Part shown: positions 20,271 through 31,243 of the stretch, in pieces
How positions within the stretch are numbered: position 1 is the stretch's first letter
Layout of the letters: every line of letters starts with the position of its first letter
Origin: an uncultured Paracoccaceae bacterium
Lineage (GTDB): Bacteria; Pseudomonadota; Alphaproteobacteria; Rhodobacterales; Rhodobacteraceae
Length of the DNA stretch: 64,000 bases
NCBI GenBank assembly: GCA_951812615.1
Contig: CATOSU010000003.1
Location: 124,001 to 188,000 of the forward strand
Direction: 5' to 3'
Notes under the pieces: model-generated
Seen by the model: only the letters and a program-made list of their open reading frames with translations
The model's database searches: none
What the model was told of the DNA's origin: nothing
Translations under genes and position numbers: made by a program

Positions 20271-20930
20271 CTAGACGGATTGGCCCGGGAACTGAACGGA
20301 ATTCGCCCGGCTCGGCGAATTGTTACCTGCATCCGCGCAGAACTGGCGGAGGTAACCCAATGCCGCCCGGGTCGCCCGCTCGGCCAGCGCCGGTCCGCCC
20401 GGGTCCCCGTTCTGCATGGCAGCGGAAATCAGCCCCTTGACGATGGCCACGGTATCGCGGGTTTCGGCCGGTCCCGCCCCCGGGGCAATGCGCGTGACGA
20501 GGGGCTGAACGGATGCCGCCATTTCGCGGGTCAGAACCGCGGTTTCGCGCCCAAGGGACAGGTGTTGCGACAGGTGCTCAACCGCGTGCGCAAGGGCGGG
20601 GCGTTCGATCTGATGGACCATCGCCGCATGGACCACGGCCCGCAGGGCGGTTTCCGGCGGCAGGCGGGCCGAGCGGTCCATTGCATCTTTCATACCGGCC
20701 AGCAGCCTTGCGCGTTTGTCCCGGATCAGTTCGGCAAGAATGGCCTCCTTGTTCGGGAAATACTGATAGAGCGATCCGATGCTGACGCCGGCGCGTTCGG
20801 CGATGCGGTTGGTGGTCAGTCCCGGGCTGCCATTGAGTTCCAGAATGCGAGCCGTGGCTTCGACGATCGCGTCCCGTGTCGCCCGTGATCTGGCCTGCCG
20901 GGCCTGTTTTCTTGGATGCAGCGAGGACAG
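20271..20930 (-). CDS. TetR-family transcriptional repressor (non-AUG start)
   Basis: 219 aa when read from CTG 20930. The N-terminal helix-turn-helix is complete: SRATRDAIVEATARILE, LTTNRIAERAGVSIGSLYQY, then FPNKEAILAEL, the TetR signature. The C-terminal ligand-binding half is unlike known subgroups to my eye. No ATG, GTG or TTG lies in frame ahead of the HTH. The codon best supported is CTG 20930, with GGAG 8 bases upstream; a second CTG follows at 20921. It diverges from the SDR gene, with a 22-bp palindrome between them, so autoregulation and control of the SDR are likely. Confidence 0.85.
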   Translation of the reverse strand: MSSLHPRKQARQARSRATRDAIVEATARILELNGSPGLTTNRIAERAGVSIGSLYQYFPNKEAILAELIRDKRARLLAGMKDAMDRSARLPPETALRAVVHAAMVHQIERPALAHAVEHLSQHLSLGRETAVLTREMAASVQPLVTRIAPGAGPAETRDTVAIVKGLISAAMQNGDPGGPALAERATRAALGYLRQFCADAGNNSPSRANSVQFPGQSV

Positions 20931-20958
20931 GGGCGCGTCTCCGGGAATGCGAGTTGAG

Positions 20959-20980
20959 AATGTGAGTAATTATTCACATT
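20959..20980. promoter_or_regulatory. 22-bp operator palindrome between tetR and SDR genes
   Basis: AATGTGAGTAATTATTCACATT is a 22-bp inverted repeat with a single mismatched base pair (positions 8/15 of the site). It is AT-rich in a GC-rich genome and sits in the 80-base gap between two divergent genes, one a TetR repressor. That is the usual place for a TetR operator controlling both. Confidence 0.75.
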
Positions 20981-21010
20981 TATGGAGGGCAGGCTAACCC
21001 GGAGGCGGAT

Positions 21011-21742
21011 GTGGAGATTGAAGGCAAGCGGATTGTCGTAACCGGGGCCAGCCGCGGCATCGGATACAGCCTGACGCGGCAGCTGTGCGCGGCGGGGGCC
21101 GAGGTGCTGGCGGTTGCGCGGGACGAAGCGGCGCTGGACGCGCTGAACGGACCGGTCATCCCGCTGCCCTGCGATCTGGGTGACCGGCAGGCGCGCGGGG
21201 CGCTGTTGGAAAAACTGACCGGTGATCTGGCGCCGGTGGATGTGCTGATCAACAACGCCGCAATTCAGGTTGAGGCGCATTATCCCGACGATCTGCCGGA
21301 CGCCGCGGGCGACATTGCCCGGGAACTGGCCATCAATCTGGAAGCGCCTGTGCATCTGTCCGCGGTCCTGATGCCGCATCTGGCGCGGCGGCCCGAAGCC
21401 GCGATCATCAACATCACCTCGGCGCTGGCCTTTGCGCCCAAGGCAGCGGCCCCGGTGTATTGTGCGACCAAGGCGGGGTTGCAGCGGTTCACGACGGCGC
21501 TGCGCTATCAGACGGACCGGTCTTGTCCGAATGTCCGGGTGAGCGAAGTCATCATGCCGATGGTCGATACCGGCATGACCGCAGGCCGCGGTCACGGCAA
21601 GATAGCGCCCGACATCGCGGCGGCGTCGATAGTGGAGGCGCTGTGCCGGGGGCGGGACCGCGTGCTGGTCGGCAAGACGCGGGCCTTTGCCGCCATCCAC
21701 CGGGTGTCACCGGCGCTGGCAGCGAGGATTGTCAGGGGATAG
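21011..21742 (+). CDS. Short-chain dehydrogenase/reductase
   Basis: NAD(P)-dependent oxidoreductase of the classical SDR family, 243 aa. Cofactor motif TGASRGIG at residues 11-18, NNAA near 86, the catalytic Ser in ITSALAF, and YxxxK as YCATK. The overall pattern resembles DltE-like SDRs; the substrate is unknown. The start is GTG 21011 with GGAGG five bases upstream (21001-21005). It diverges from the TetR gene and shares the palindrome at 20959-20980, so it is probably that repressor's target. Confidence 0.88.
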   Translation: MEIEGKRIVVTGASRGIGYSLTRQLCAAGAEVLAVARDEAALDALNGPVIPLPCDLGDRQARGALLEKLTGDLAPVDVLINNAAIQVEAHYPDDLPDAAGDIARELAINLEAPVHLSAVLMPHLARRPEAAIINITSALAFAPKAAAPVYCATKAGLQRFTTALRYQTDRSCPNVRVSEVIMPMVDTGMTAGRGHGKIAPDIAAASIVEALCRGRDRVLVGKTRAFAAIHRVSPALAARIVRG

Positions 21743-21751
21743 GGCCATGCG

Positions 21752-21775
21752 GGCCGGCGACGATGTCGCCGGTCC
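21752..21775. terminator. Hairpin between convergent SDR and leuA genes
   Basis: CCGGCGAC-GAT-GTCGCCGG (21754-21772) is a perfect 8-bp stem in the 41-base gap between two convergent stop codons. There is no U-run, so intrinsic termination is uncertain. Confidence 0.45.
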
Positions 21776-21783
21776 GGGAAAGG

Positions 21784-23358
21784 TCAGGTCACGTCTTTGT
21801 AGCTGATTTCGCGCACATCCGCGCCGGGGCCGGCCTTGTCGCGCCGGATCAGCAGACGGTTCAGCGCATTCACATATGCCTTGGCCGAGGCGACAACCGT
21901 ATCGGTGTTGGCCGATTGCCCGGTTGCGATCATCCCGTCCTCTTCCAGCCGGACGCTGACAGTTGCCTGCGCGTCCGTGCCTTCGGTCACTGCGTGCACC
22001 TGATAGAGCTGCAGCCGGGCCTTGTTGGGATGGATGGCGCGGATCGCCCTGAAGGTCGCATCGACCGGCCCGTCGCCCTGTTCGGTGGCGATGACCTCTT
22101 TGCCGTCAACTTCCATTTCCACGGTTGATTCGGCCGGTCCGCCGGTGCCGCACAGGACCTTCATCGACACGATCTGCAGCCGGTCGTTTTCCGGGTCTTC
22201 GCCGGCGCGGACCAGCGCAATGATATCGTCGTCGTAGACTTCCTTCTTGCGGTCGGCGAGTTCCTTGAACCGGACAAAAATGTCCTTGAGCTGATTGTCG
22301 CCCACATCAACGCCGAGCTGGCCCAGCTTGTCGCGCAGTGCAGCGCGGCCGGAATGTTTGCCCAATGGCAGGCTCGATCCGCTCAGGCCCACATCCTCGG
22401 GGCGCATGATTTCAAAGTTCTCGGGGTTCTTCAGCATCCCGTCCTGATGGATGCCGCTTTCATGGGCAAAGGCATTCTTGCCCACGATGGCCTTGTTGAA
22501 CTGGACCGGGAAGCCGCTGACGGTGGCCACGCGGCGGGAAATGTTCATGATCTTGGAAGTATCGATCTCGGTGAAATAGGGCATGATATCGCCCCGCACC
22601 TTCATCGCCATCACCACTTCTTCCAGCGCGGTGTTGCCGGCGCGTTCGCCCAGCCCGTTGATGGTGCATTCGATCTGCCGGGCGCCGCCCGCGACGGCGG
22701 CGAGGCTGTTGGCCGTGGCCATGCCCAGATCGTTGTGGCAGTGGGTGGCAAAGATCACCTCGTCCGCGCCGGGCACGTCTTCGATCAGCCGGCGGATCAG
22801 GTCCGCGCTTTCGACCGGGGCGGTATAGCCGACCGTGTCGGGGATGTTGATCGTGGTGGCCCCGGCCTTGATGGCAATCTCGACCACGCGCGCGAGATAG
22901 TCCCACTCGGTCCGGGTTGCGTCCATCGGTGACCACTGCACGTTGTCACACAGGTTGCGGGCATGGGTGACAGTCTCGTGGATCTTGTCGGCCATTTCGT
23001 CTTGTGTGAGGTTCGGGATCGCGCGGTGCAGCGGCGATGTCCCGATAAACGTGTGGATGCGCGGCCGCCCGGCGTGCTGAACGGCCTCCCAGCAGCGGTC
23101 GATATCTGCATAGTTTGCCCGGGCCAGACCGCAGATCACGGAATTGACCGAGTTTTTCGCGATCTCGCTGACGGCCTTGAAATCGCCCTCGGACGCGATC
23201 GGGAAACCGGCCTCGATGATATCGACGCCCATTTCGTCGAGCAGCCCGGCGATTTCCAGCTTTTCGTCATGTGTCATGGTCGCGCCGGGGCTTTGTTCGC
23301 CGTCGCGCAATGTGGTGTCAAAGATCCAGACGCGATCCTTGTCGGTTGCTTTGGTCAT
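21784..23358 (-). CDS. leuA: 2-isopropylmalate synthase
   Basis: Condenses acetyl-CoA and 2-oxoisovalerate, the committed step of leucine synthesis. 524 aa: a catalytic TIM barrel with [16 protein letters not shown] near residue 14 and the metal ligands in [13 protein letters not shown], then the C-terminal LeuA dimer domain (about 390-524) that senses leucine. It ends 42 bases from the convergent SDR gene. The leader contains a leucine-codon-rich peptide and alternative hairpins, so it is regulated by attenuation as well as by feedback. Confidence 0.97.
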   Translation of the reverse strand: MTKATDKDRVWIFDTTLRDGEQSPGATMTHDEKLEIAGLLDEMGVDIIEAGFPIASEGDFKAVSEIAKNSVNSVICGLARANYADIDRCWEAVQHAGRPRIHTFIGTSPLHRAIPNLTQDEMADKIHETVTHARNLCDNVQWSPMDATRTEWDYLARVVEIAIKAGATTINIPDTVGYTAPVESADLIRRLIEDVPGADEVIFATHCHNDLGMATANSLAAVAGGARQIECTINGLGERAGNTALEEVVMAMKVRGDIMPYFTEIDTSKIMNISRRVATVSGFPVQFNKAIVGKNAFAHESGIHQDGMLKNPENFEIMRPEDVGLSGSSLPLGKHSGRAALRDKLGQLGVDVGDNQLKDIFVRFKELADRKKEVYDDDIIALVRAGEDPENDRLQIVSMKVLCGTGGPAESTVEMEVDGKEVIATEQGDGPVDATFRAIRAIHPNKARLQLYQVHAVTEGTDAQATVSVRLEEDGMIATGQSANTDTVVASAKAYVNALNRLLIRRDKAGPGADVREISYKDVT

Positions 23359-23387
23359 TTGAATATCTCTTCAGTTCTGTCCTAGCC

Positions 23388-23521
23388 AAAATGGCGCGCA
23401 AGCTGCCTCCTCTGAGCGGGCGCGCCTTCGGGCACGCTCAGAGGCGGGATAGGAGCAGTAGGCCACGCAGCGCTGCCGGTGCGGCAGCGGTCCTGTTGGA
23501 GATATGCGCGGTTCGGATCAT
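23388..23521 (-). promoter_or_regulatory. Leucine transcription attenuator of leuA
   Basis: Two mutually exclusive stems can form in the minus-strand leader. Stem A pairs CCTCTGAGCG (23444-23435, spanning the leader peptide stop) with CGCTCAGAGG (23418-23409), both perfect. Stem B pairs GGCGCGC (23426-23420) with GCGCGCC (23399-23393) and is followed by ATTTT, a terminator. Stalling at Leu codons would leave A free to form and block B; a ribosome reaching the stop codon would mask A and let B terminate. Confidence 0.75.
23438..23521 (-). CDS. leuL: Leucine leader peptide of leuA
   Basis: A 27-codon frame from ATG 23521 ends in CTG CGT GGC CTA CTG CTC CTA then TCC CGC CTC TGA. Six of the last ten sense codons are Leu, two of them the rare codon CTA. 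The stop codon lies inside the first attenuator stem. The Shine-Dalgarno match is weak, and GTG 23527 is an alternative start. The function is to sense charged leucyl-tRNA, not to make a working protein. Confidence 0.75.
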   Translation of the reverse strand: MIRTAHISNRTAAAPAALRGLLLLSRL

Positions 23522-23573
23522 GGCCACAGCTTATACAGCGACAGCTTCGGAAAGAAAGCGTGAATTTCGAACT

Positions 23574-24353
23574 TCAGGCCGTGGCATGTTGCGGTTCGAT
23601 GAAACCGGCGTCTTCCAGACCCGGACGATAGGTCCGGCTGACCGGCACCAGATCGCCGTTTGTCAGGCGCAGGAAATAGCGGCCATTGTCGCGCTCGGCA
23701 CCACCGACGGCGTCGCGGCAGACCCAGTGCGAGCGATGGGTGAAATACCCCTGCACCGGTTCCATTTCGTCCACCGCATCGGCGAAGCGCATGCGGATCG
23801 TGTGAACGCCATGTTCCGTGACCACGTCGACGAAATGGTCGCGGACGGTCAGGCGCAGGATCGGTCCTTCGAAATCGTCCGGCAGGCGCCGGGCAAGGCG
23901 CGGGATTTCCCGCGGCGACGCGTTGCGAAAATAGGAATAGGCGGTCAGGCCCGGCACGATCCGCCGGAACACCGCGACGACCGCAGTGACCGCCAGGACA
24001 TAACCCATCGCCATCCGGAAGTTCATCGGATTGTCTGGCGGTTTGACCAGCGTGTTGATCAGGGTGACCAGCACGGGCGTAAAGGCGATGCCCATCATCA
24101 CAACCATCGTCAGATCGCTGAGCGCCGGCTTGTCTTCGCCCCAGATCGCGTTTCCCGTGGCGTTGGAGAGATGCCCAAAAAGCGATGAAATCAGCACCAC
24201 CAAAACCCAGAACGCCAGCTGAACGCCCAGATCCGGTATGGCGCCCATGCCAAATGGTCTGGCGACCAGCAGCAACAGGATCATCATTGCACAGATTTTC
24301 AGGTTGAACAGCGAGAGGTAGCGCCTCACGGCATCCGAGTAAGCTTCAATCAT
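23574..24353 (-). CDS. Membrane-anchored LytTR DNA-binding protein
   Basis: 259 aa. The N-terminal half has about four transmembrane helices (about 18-35, 46-62, 83-105, 115-132). The C-terminal part (about 165-250) matches the LytTR DNA-binding fold: LRLTVRDHFVDVVTEHGVH, GYFTHRSHWV and GRYFLRLTNGDLVPVSRTY. Membrane-tethered LytTR proteins act as one-component regulators, often of unknown signals. There is no histidine kinase next to it. It ends only 53 bases before the leucine leader peptide, so it shares the strand with leuA, but a functional tie is not evident. Confidence 0.85.
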   Translation of the reverse strand: MIEAYSDAVRRYLSLFNLKICAMMILLLLVARPFGMGAIPDLGVQLAFWVLVVLISSLFGHLSNATGNAIWGEDKPALSDLTMVVMMGIAFTPVLVTLINTLVKPPDNPMNFRMAMGYVLAVTAVVAVFRRIVPGLTAYSYFRNASPREIPRLARRLPDDFEGPILRLTVRDHFVDVVTEHGVHTIRMRFADAVDEMEPVQGYFTHRSHWVCRDAVGGAERDNGRYFLRLTNGDLVPVSRTYRPGLEDAGFIEPQHATA

Positions 24354-24481
24354 CCCTGGTCGGCTTTATTATTTATTGATCTTATCTATTTGACGGACTC
24401 TAGCTGCACCGTGATGAATGTCACGTCCGGGGTCGCGGGGAATAACCCTGGTTCCGCCGCAGGTTCTGAAACGCGCAAGCG

Positions 24482-24514
24482 AAAAAGCCCGCAGGGCCGC
24501 GGTTTGCGGGCTTT
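24482..24514 (-). terminator. Rho-independent terminator of folD
   Basis: Arms AAAGCCCGCA (24484-24493) and TGCGGGCTTT (24505-24514) form a 10-bp stem. Read on the minus strand it ends in TTTTT, 58 bases after the folD stop. Confidence 0.85.
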
Positions 24515-24571
24515 GCGCAATGCAATGACATTTTTGTGAACGCCGCGGAGATCCGCGTTGCGCGGGTGCGG

Positions 24572-25465
24572 TCAGGCGGTCAGGCCGTCGGGTTCCGGCA
24601 GCCCGTTGGCCCGGCAGCACGCGGTCAGCGTGTTGGCCAGCAGGCAGGCGATGGTCATCGGGCCGACCCCGCCGGGAACCGGGGTGATGGCGCCGGCCAC
24701 CTCTGCCGCGCCGGCATAGTCCACGTCACCGACCAGCCGCGTACCGCCTTCCGGCTTTTCGATCCGGTTGATGCCGACGTCGATCACGGTCGCCCCGGGC
24801 TTGATCCAGTCGCCCGGCACCATCTGCGGACGGCCGACGGCGGCCACAACGATATCCGCGCGGCGCACGACGTCCGGCAGATCCTTGGTGCGGGAATGCG
24901 CGATGGTCACGGTGCAGCTGTCGCCCAGCAGGAGTTGCGCCATCGGTTTGCCGACGATGTTTGACCGGCCCAGTACGACCGCGTCCAGCCCGCTGAGTGA
25001 TCCGTGGTGATCGCGCAGCATCATCAGGCATCCCAGAGGGGTGCAGGGCACCATGCTTTTCTGTCCGGTGCCCAGGAGGCCGACGTTGGAGATATGGAAC
25101 CCGTCGACATCCTTGGACGGGTCGATCGAATTGATCACCAAGTCGGAATTCAGGTGGCCGGGCAGGGGCAGCTGTACCAGAATGCCGTGCACGGCAGGGT
25201 CGGTGTTGAGCCGGTCGATCAGGGCCAGCAGGTCTGCTTCGCTGGTGTCGGCATCAAGCTTATGTTCGTAGGAGTTCATGCCGACTTCGACAGTCAGCTT
25301 GCCCTTGGAGCGCACGTAGACCTGGCTGGCCGGATCTTCGCCCACCAGCACAACGGCAAGACCCGGTGTGATCCCGTGTTGTTCCTTCAGGGCCGCGACA
25401 TGGTCCGACACCTTGCCCCGGACCGTGGCTGCAAAGGCCTTGCCGTCAATGATCGTTGCGCTCAT
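24572..25465 (-). CDS. folD: Methylenetetrahydrofolate dehydrogenase/methenyl-THF cyclohydrolase
   Basis: Bifunctional enzyme interconverting 5,10-methylene-THF and 10-formyl-THF. 297 aa with [14 protein letters not shown] (catalytic Lys) near residue 51, [11 protein letters not shown], the dinucleotide motif [14 protein letters not shown], and the C-terminal [12 protein letters not shown] signature. It lies downstream of fhs in the same direction, with one small gene between, giving a one-carbon module that takes formate to methylene-THF. A clear terminator follows. Confidence 0.97.
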   Translation of the reverse strand: MSATIIDGKAFAATVRGKVSDHVAALKEQHGITPGLAVVLVGEDPASQVYVRSKGKLTVEVGMNSYEHKLDADTSEADLLALIDRLNTDPAVHGILVQLPLPGHLNSDLVINSIDPSKDVDGFHISNVGLLGTGQKSMVPCTPLGCLMMLRDHHGSLSGLDAVVLGRSNIVGKPMAQLLLGDSCTVTIAHSRTKDLPDVVRRADIVVAAVGRPQMVPGDWIKPGATVIDVGINRIEKPEGGTRLVGDVDYAGAAEVAGAITPVPGGVGPMTIACLLANTLTACCRANGLPEPDGLTA

Positions 25466-25474
25466 GTCAGTTCC

Positions 25475-25957
25475 TCAATTCTTGTTGAACGTCACCCGGT
25501 GGGACCAGTTTGCACCATCGCTGATCACCAGCGACTGAAACCCCAGCAGGTGCAGCATGTCGTAGAATGTCGCGACATATTGCAAGTTGTCCTGCGTGAA
25601 AAAACCGCCGTTGCGGATATTCGACGTCATTTGCGCCATCACGGCGCGACCGCGGTAGAGCGTCGAAAAGATCTGATCGTCGAGCGCGATCAGGATCAGC
25701 CGGTCTGCGTCGCTTCCCTTGGCGAAGAACACAAATCGCGGGCTTTCCGGCGCGGCCAGTTGCGCCGCGGTCAGCGTGGTCACGAAATCCACGCGGACCG
25801 ACCTGCCGGGATCGGGCGCGTTGCGGATCGCCCGATCAAAGGTCTCTTCCGAGGTGATCGGCGGATAGTAATAGCCGGCATAGCGTTCGCTGGCGGTCGC
25901 AGCCGCGGCAGACAGCAGGAGAGACAGCAGGGCGACCGCCCGGAACAGATGACGCAT
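25475..25957 (-). CDS. Small secreted protein of unknown function between fhs and folD
   Basis: 160 aa from ATG 25957, chosen for AAGGA eight bases upstream and because it yields a clean signal peptide (MRHLFRAVALLSLLLSAAAA then TASERYA). The mature part has no enzyme motif that I recognise. Features include YAGYYYPPITSEETFDRAI, a hydrophobic FVFFAKGSDADRLILIAL stretch, and a segment with MTSNIRNGGFFTQDNL. An in-frame ATG at 25978 is possible. Its tight position (9 bases from folD, 70 from fhs) suggests cotranscription, but a periplasmic protein is an odd partner for folate enzymes. Confidence 0.7.
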   Translation of the reverse strand: MRHLFRAVALLSLLLSAAAATASERYAGYYYPPITSEETFDRAIRNAPDPGRSVRVDFVTTLTAAQLAAPESPRFVFFAKGSDADRLILIALDDQIFSTLYRGRAVMAQMTSNIRNGGFFTQDNLQYVATFYDMLHLLGFQSLVISDGANWSHRVTFNKN

Positions 25958-26027
25958 GATGGCATTCCTTCGAAGCATATCCCGCACCGCTATCAGATCA
26001 CGCGCCCGCTGTCCCTGCCTTCTGCGT

Positions 26028-27704
26028 TCAGAACAAACCTTCGATCTGACCTGCATCATTCAGCTGAATCGCTTCGGCAGCCGGGCTGCGTGGCAGGCCG
26101 GGCATTGTCATGATCTCGCCGCAGATGACCACGACGAAACCGGCACCGGCGCTCAGACGGACCTCGCGCACCGGCACGCTGTGCCCGGTCGGGGCACCGC
26201 GCAGGTTGGGATCGGTCGAGAACGAATACTGTGTCTTGGCCATGCAGACCGGGAGTTTTCCGTACCCCTGATCTTCCCAATCCTTGAGCTGGTTGCGGAT
26301 CTTGGCATCTGCCAGAACCTCGTCGGCGCGATAGATCGACTTGGCGACGCGCTCGATCTTTTCGAACAGGGTCAGATCGTCGGAATAGAGCGGTGCGAAC
26401 TGGCTGACGCCACTGTCGGCGATCTCGGCCACGCGGGTGGCCAGTTCGGCGGACCCTTCGGAACCGAGTTCCCAATGGCGGCTGACAATCGCTTCGGATC
26501 CCTGGCTGACAACGTAATCCTTCACCGCCTGCACTTCGGCGTCGGTGTCGGTGACGAAGTGGTTGACCGCCACCACGACCGGTACGCCGAAGGATTTCAG
26601 GTTGCCGATATGGCGGCCGAGGTTGGCGCACCCGGCCTGCACGGCGTCCACGTTTTCGGCACCCAGATCTGCCTTGGCGACGCCGCCGTTCATCTTCATT
26701 GCCCGCACGGTGGCCACCAGCACGACACAATCGGGCGCCAGACCGGCCTTGCGGCACTTGATGTTCATGAATTTTTCGGCGCCCAGATCGGCCCCGAACC
26801 CGGCCTCGGTCACCACGTAGTCGGCGCATTTCAGCGCTGTCGTGGTGGCGATGACCGAGTTGCAGCCATGCGCGATGTTAGCAAACGGCCCGCCATGCAC
26901 GAAGGCCGGGTTGTTTTCGAGCGTCTGCACGAGGTTTGGCTGCATGGCATCCTTCAGGAGCACGGTCATCGCGCCCTGGGCCTTGATGTCGCGGCAATAA
27001 ACCGGCGAGCGATCACGGCGGTAGGCGACGATCATGTCGCCCAGCCGCTGTTCCAGATCGGACAGATCTCGGGCGAGACACAGGATTGCCATCACTTCGG
27101 AGGCAACGGTGATGTCGAACCCGCCTTCGCGCGGGAAACCGTTCGCGACACCGCCCAGCGACACGTTGATCTGCCGCAGCGCCCGGTCGTTCATGTCGAC
27201 GACCCGGCGCCAGACAACGCGGCGGGTGTCGATCTCGAGCTCGTTGCCCCAGTAGATGTGGTTGTCGATCATCGCCGACAGCAGGGAATGGGCGCTGGTG
27301 ATCGCGTGGAAGTCACCGGTGAAGTGGAGGTTCATGTCCTCCATCGGCACAACCTGCGCGTGGCCCCCTCCGGCGGCGCCCCCTTTCATCCCGAAATTCG
27401 GGCCCAGCGACGCTTCGCGGATGCAGATACAGGCGTTTTTGCCGATCCGGTTCAGCCCGTCGCCCAGCCCCACGGTGGTCGTGGTCTTGCCCTCGCCCGC
27501 CGGGGTGGGGTTGATGGCCGTCACGAGGATCAGCTTGCCGTTGTCGCGGCCCTGGACCGAGTTGATGAAGTCCTGGCTGACTTTCGCCTTGTCGTGGCCA
27601 TAGGGCAGCAGATCGTCTGAGGAAATGCCCAGTTTGGTGCCAATTTCCTGAATAGGCTTTTTCTTCGCCTCGCGCGCAATCTCGATGTCGGTCTTGTAGC
27701 TCAT
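26028..27704 (-). CDS. fhs: Formate-tetrahydrofolate ligase
   Basis: ATP-dependent formation of 10-formyl-THF from formate and THF. 558 aa from ATG 27704 ([10 protein letters not shown]), the usual family length. The P-loop is [18 protein letters not shown] near residue 66. Other family segments are [34 protein letters not shown] and, near the C-terminus, [19 protein letters not shown]. The open frame upstream of 27704 does not look like protein. First gene of an fhs-secreted protein-folD unit; marine alphaproteobacteria use it for oxidation or assimilation of C1 units from demethylations. Confidence 0.97.
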   Translation of the reverse strand: MSYKTDIEIAREAKKKPIQEIGTKLGISSDDLLPYGHDKAKVSQDFINSVQGRDNGKLILVTAINPTPAGEGKTTTTVGLGDGLNRIGKNACICIREASLGPNFGMKGGAAGGGHAQVVPMEDMNLHFTGDFHAITSAHSLLSAMIDNHIYWGNELEIDTRRVVWRRVVDMNDRALRQINVSLGGVANGFPREGGFDITVASEVMAILCLARDLSDLEQRLGDMIVAYRRDRSPVYCRDIKAQGAMTVLLKDAMQPNLVQTLENNPAFVHGGPFANIAHGCNSVIATTTALKCADYVVTEAGFGADLGAEKFMNIKCRKAGLAPDCVVLVATVRAMKMNGGVAKADLGAENVDAVQAGCANLGRHIGNLKSFGVPVVVAVNHFVTDTDAEVQAVKDYVVSQGSEAIVSRHWELGSEGSAELATRVAEIADSGVSQFAPLYSDDLTLFEKIERVAKSIYRADEVLADAKIRNQLKDWEDQGYGKLPVCMAKTQYSFSTDPNLRGAPTGHSVPVREVRLSAGAGFVVVICGEIMTMPGLPRSPAAEAIQLNDAGQIEGLF

Positions 27705-27857
27705 CGGTCCAGGTACCCCTAATCTCCCCTCACCGGTCGCGCCGGCATGCGGCTGCATACCCCGCGCTAGCGGTTGAGACACCACCGGTTTTCGACATTT
27801 TCCATGCCCGAAACGTCGCCCGGGCAAGGAAGGGTCGCGGATCGGAAACCTATGTTT

Positions 27858-28622
27858 CTATTCGGCGGCGGCGCTGGCGGCAGATTTGTCCTGCATGGAC
27901 ATTTGCAGCCGGTTGTTGGTGGCGACCAGCTTGGCCCGGATGTTGTGGGAAAACGCCGCTTCGAGATGGGCTTCGATCTCGCCGTTGCGGCGGATCAGCC
28001 GGTGCAGGGCGTCGGAGGAAATCGCGAAACAGCGCGAAGGTTGATTGATCTGAACGGTGGCGCTGGCCGGTCCGCGGGACAGGCAGGCCATCTCACCGAT
28101 AAACTCACCGCTGCCAGCGGTCGCAATCGTGTGGCCGCCGACGATGATGTCCACGCCGCCGTCTGTGATGTAGCTCAGCTGGGTCACCGGTTCTCCGGCC
28201 GTGGTCAGCGGATCGCCGGGGACGCCATCATGCCATGCGCCGGCCTGAAAGAACCGTTTCGCATCCAGCCGCCGCATGTGGGAGAAGTGGCGGTGGCGCA
28301 GTTCGTCCTCTTCCGCGGTGAACCGCAAGCCGCGGGTGAGGATCCAGACGCGCGTCATGCCGACGACAGAGATTGTGATCCAGCTGATCTGGATGATGGC
28401 GGACCACAGGTTCCAGCCATTGAAGAGCGACATCAGAACAAGGGTGGCCGCAACAAGGTTCAGAACGGCATAGGTATACCCGTTGCCCTTGACCAGCCCG
28501 GCCTGCAGCATGGCATAGCTGCCGAGGTAAAACGCGACACCGGCCAAACCCGCCGCCTCATAAAACACTGCCTGATCCAAGCGACACAACCCGCCCCAAC
28601 ACGCGACGCGGAAAATGATCAC
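27858..28622 (-). CDS. Membrane protein with C-terminal cyclic-nucleotide-binding domain
   Basis: 254 aa from GTG 28622; TTG 28580 (LDQAVFYEAAGL) is an equally good start. Three transmembrane helices (about 24-44, 51-68, 72-95) precede a cNMP-binding fold (about 115-235). That fold includes GDPLTTAGEPVTQLSYITDG, the phosphate-binding-like GSGEFIGEMACLSRGPASAT turn, and a C-terminal helix. The turn has the G-E-M/L and R-x-A/S-T pattern expected for nucleotide binding. There is no channel pore or DNA-binding domain. It may couple cAMP or cGMP to a membrane process; the role is unknown. Confidence 0.78.
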   Translation of the reverse strand: MIIFRVACWGGLCRLDQAVFYEAAGLAGVAFYLGSYAMLQAGLVKGNGYTYAVLNLVAATLVLMSLFNGWNLWSAIIQISWITISVVGMTRVWILTRGLRFTAEEDELRHRHFSHMRRLDAKRFFQAGAWHDGVPGDPLTTAGEPVTQLSYITDGGVDIIVGGHTIATAGSGEFIGEMACLSRGPASATVQINQPSRCFAISSDALHRLIRRNGEIEAHLEAAFSHNIRAKLVATNNRLQMSMQDKSAASAAAE

Positions 28623-28661
28623 GCAGAACTCGCGTTTGGCAAGTCTTTTATTAAAGCGGGT

Positions 28662-29239
28662 TCAGGGGGCCCAGGCGCGTTGCGACGGGACAAACAGGCG
28701 CATCTCGTCGCCCAGTTTGAGAGCCCCGGGGCGTTCGACCCATGCAGTGACACCGCGCAGTCCGTGCGCCGCGGTCAGAAACGCCTTGCCATGGCCGGGG
28801 CTGTCGGCCTCGATTTCGTTGGCGGGGTAGACACAGGGCAGGTTTTCCAGATCCACGGTCAGAACCACGCCCGACGGCCCCTGCAGCCGGGAATTGGGCG
28901 GGATATGGGTGAAATCCGGGATGCCCCGCAGCACAATGTTCACCCCAACCGGGCGCGGGTCCAGCGAATCAAGGCCAAGCTCAGCGGCAATGGTGTCCAT
29001 TTCTTCGCCGGAAAGAAGGGTTAGCTGCCGAACATTGCGGATCTCGGTGCCCTGCTCGTAGAGATTGGTCACCCGCACGCAGGATGGCCGGTTTTCGCCC
29101 TCGTGCCGCGCGCCGGTGAGCCCGTGAAAGCCCAGCTCCATCGCGGTCATCTCTTCGGAACGTAGTGTTTCTGTCGCACCGTCCGACTGGCCGAGCCATT
29201 CGACCCGGCCAACATAGTCCGTTCGGCGGAGCGTAGCCA

Positions 29240-29240
<1 letters not shown>
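28662..29240 (-). CDS. MOSC-domain protein
   Basis: 192 aa, almost entirely a MOSC (MOCO sulfurase C-terminal) domain, a fold that binds sulfur or molybdenum cofactor sulfide. Features include a GENRPSCVRVTNLYEQ segment with a conserved-type Cys near residue 54, IRNVRQLTLLSGEEM, NIVLRGI and the C-terminal HGLRGVTAWVERPG. Its ATG overlaps the ftsH stop by one base (TGATG-type junction on the minus strand), so it is probably translated after ftsH. The exact substrate is unknown. Confidence 0.85.
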
Positions 29241-31162
<1,922 letters not shown>

Positions 31163-31215
31163 GGAAGGTCTCCTAAAATAGGTCCGCCCGGTGGGGCGCG
31201 ACCATGCTTGCCCTT

Positions 31216-31243
31216 AAAATAGAGAGGATTGGCGCAGGTTCAA
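31216..31243 (-). promoter_or_regulatory. Candidate promoter of ftsH
   Basis: Minus strand TTGAAC (31243-31238) and TATTTT (31221-31216) with a 16-base spacer. It overlaps the last codons of tilS and lies 54 bases before the ftsH start. Confidence 0.4.
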
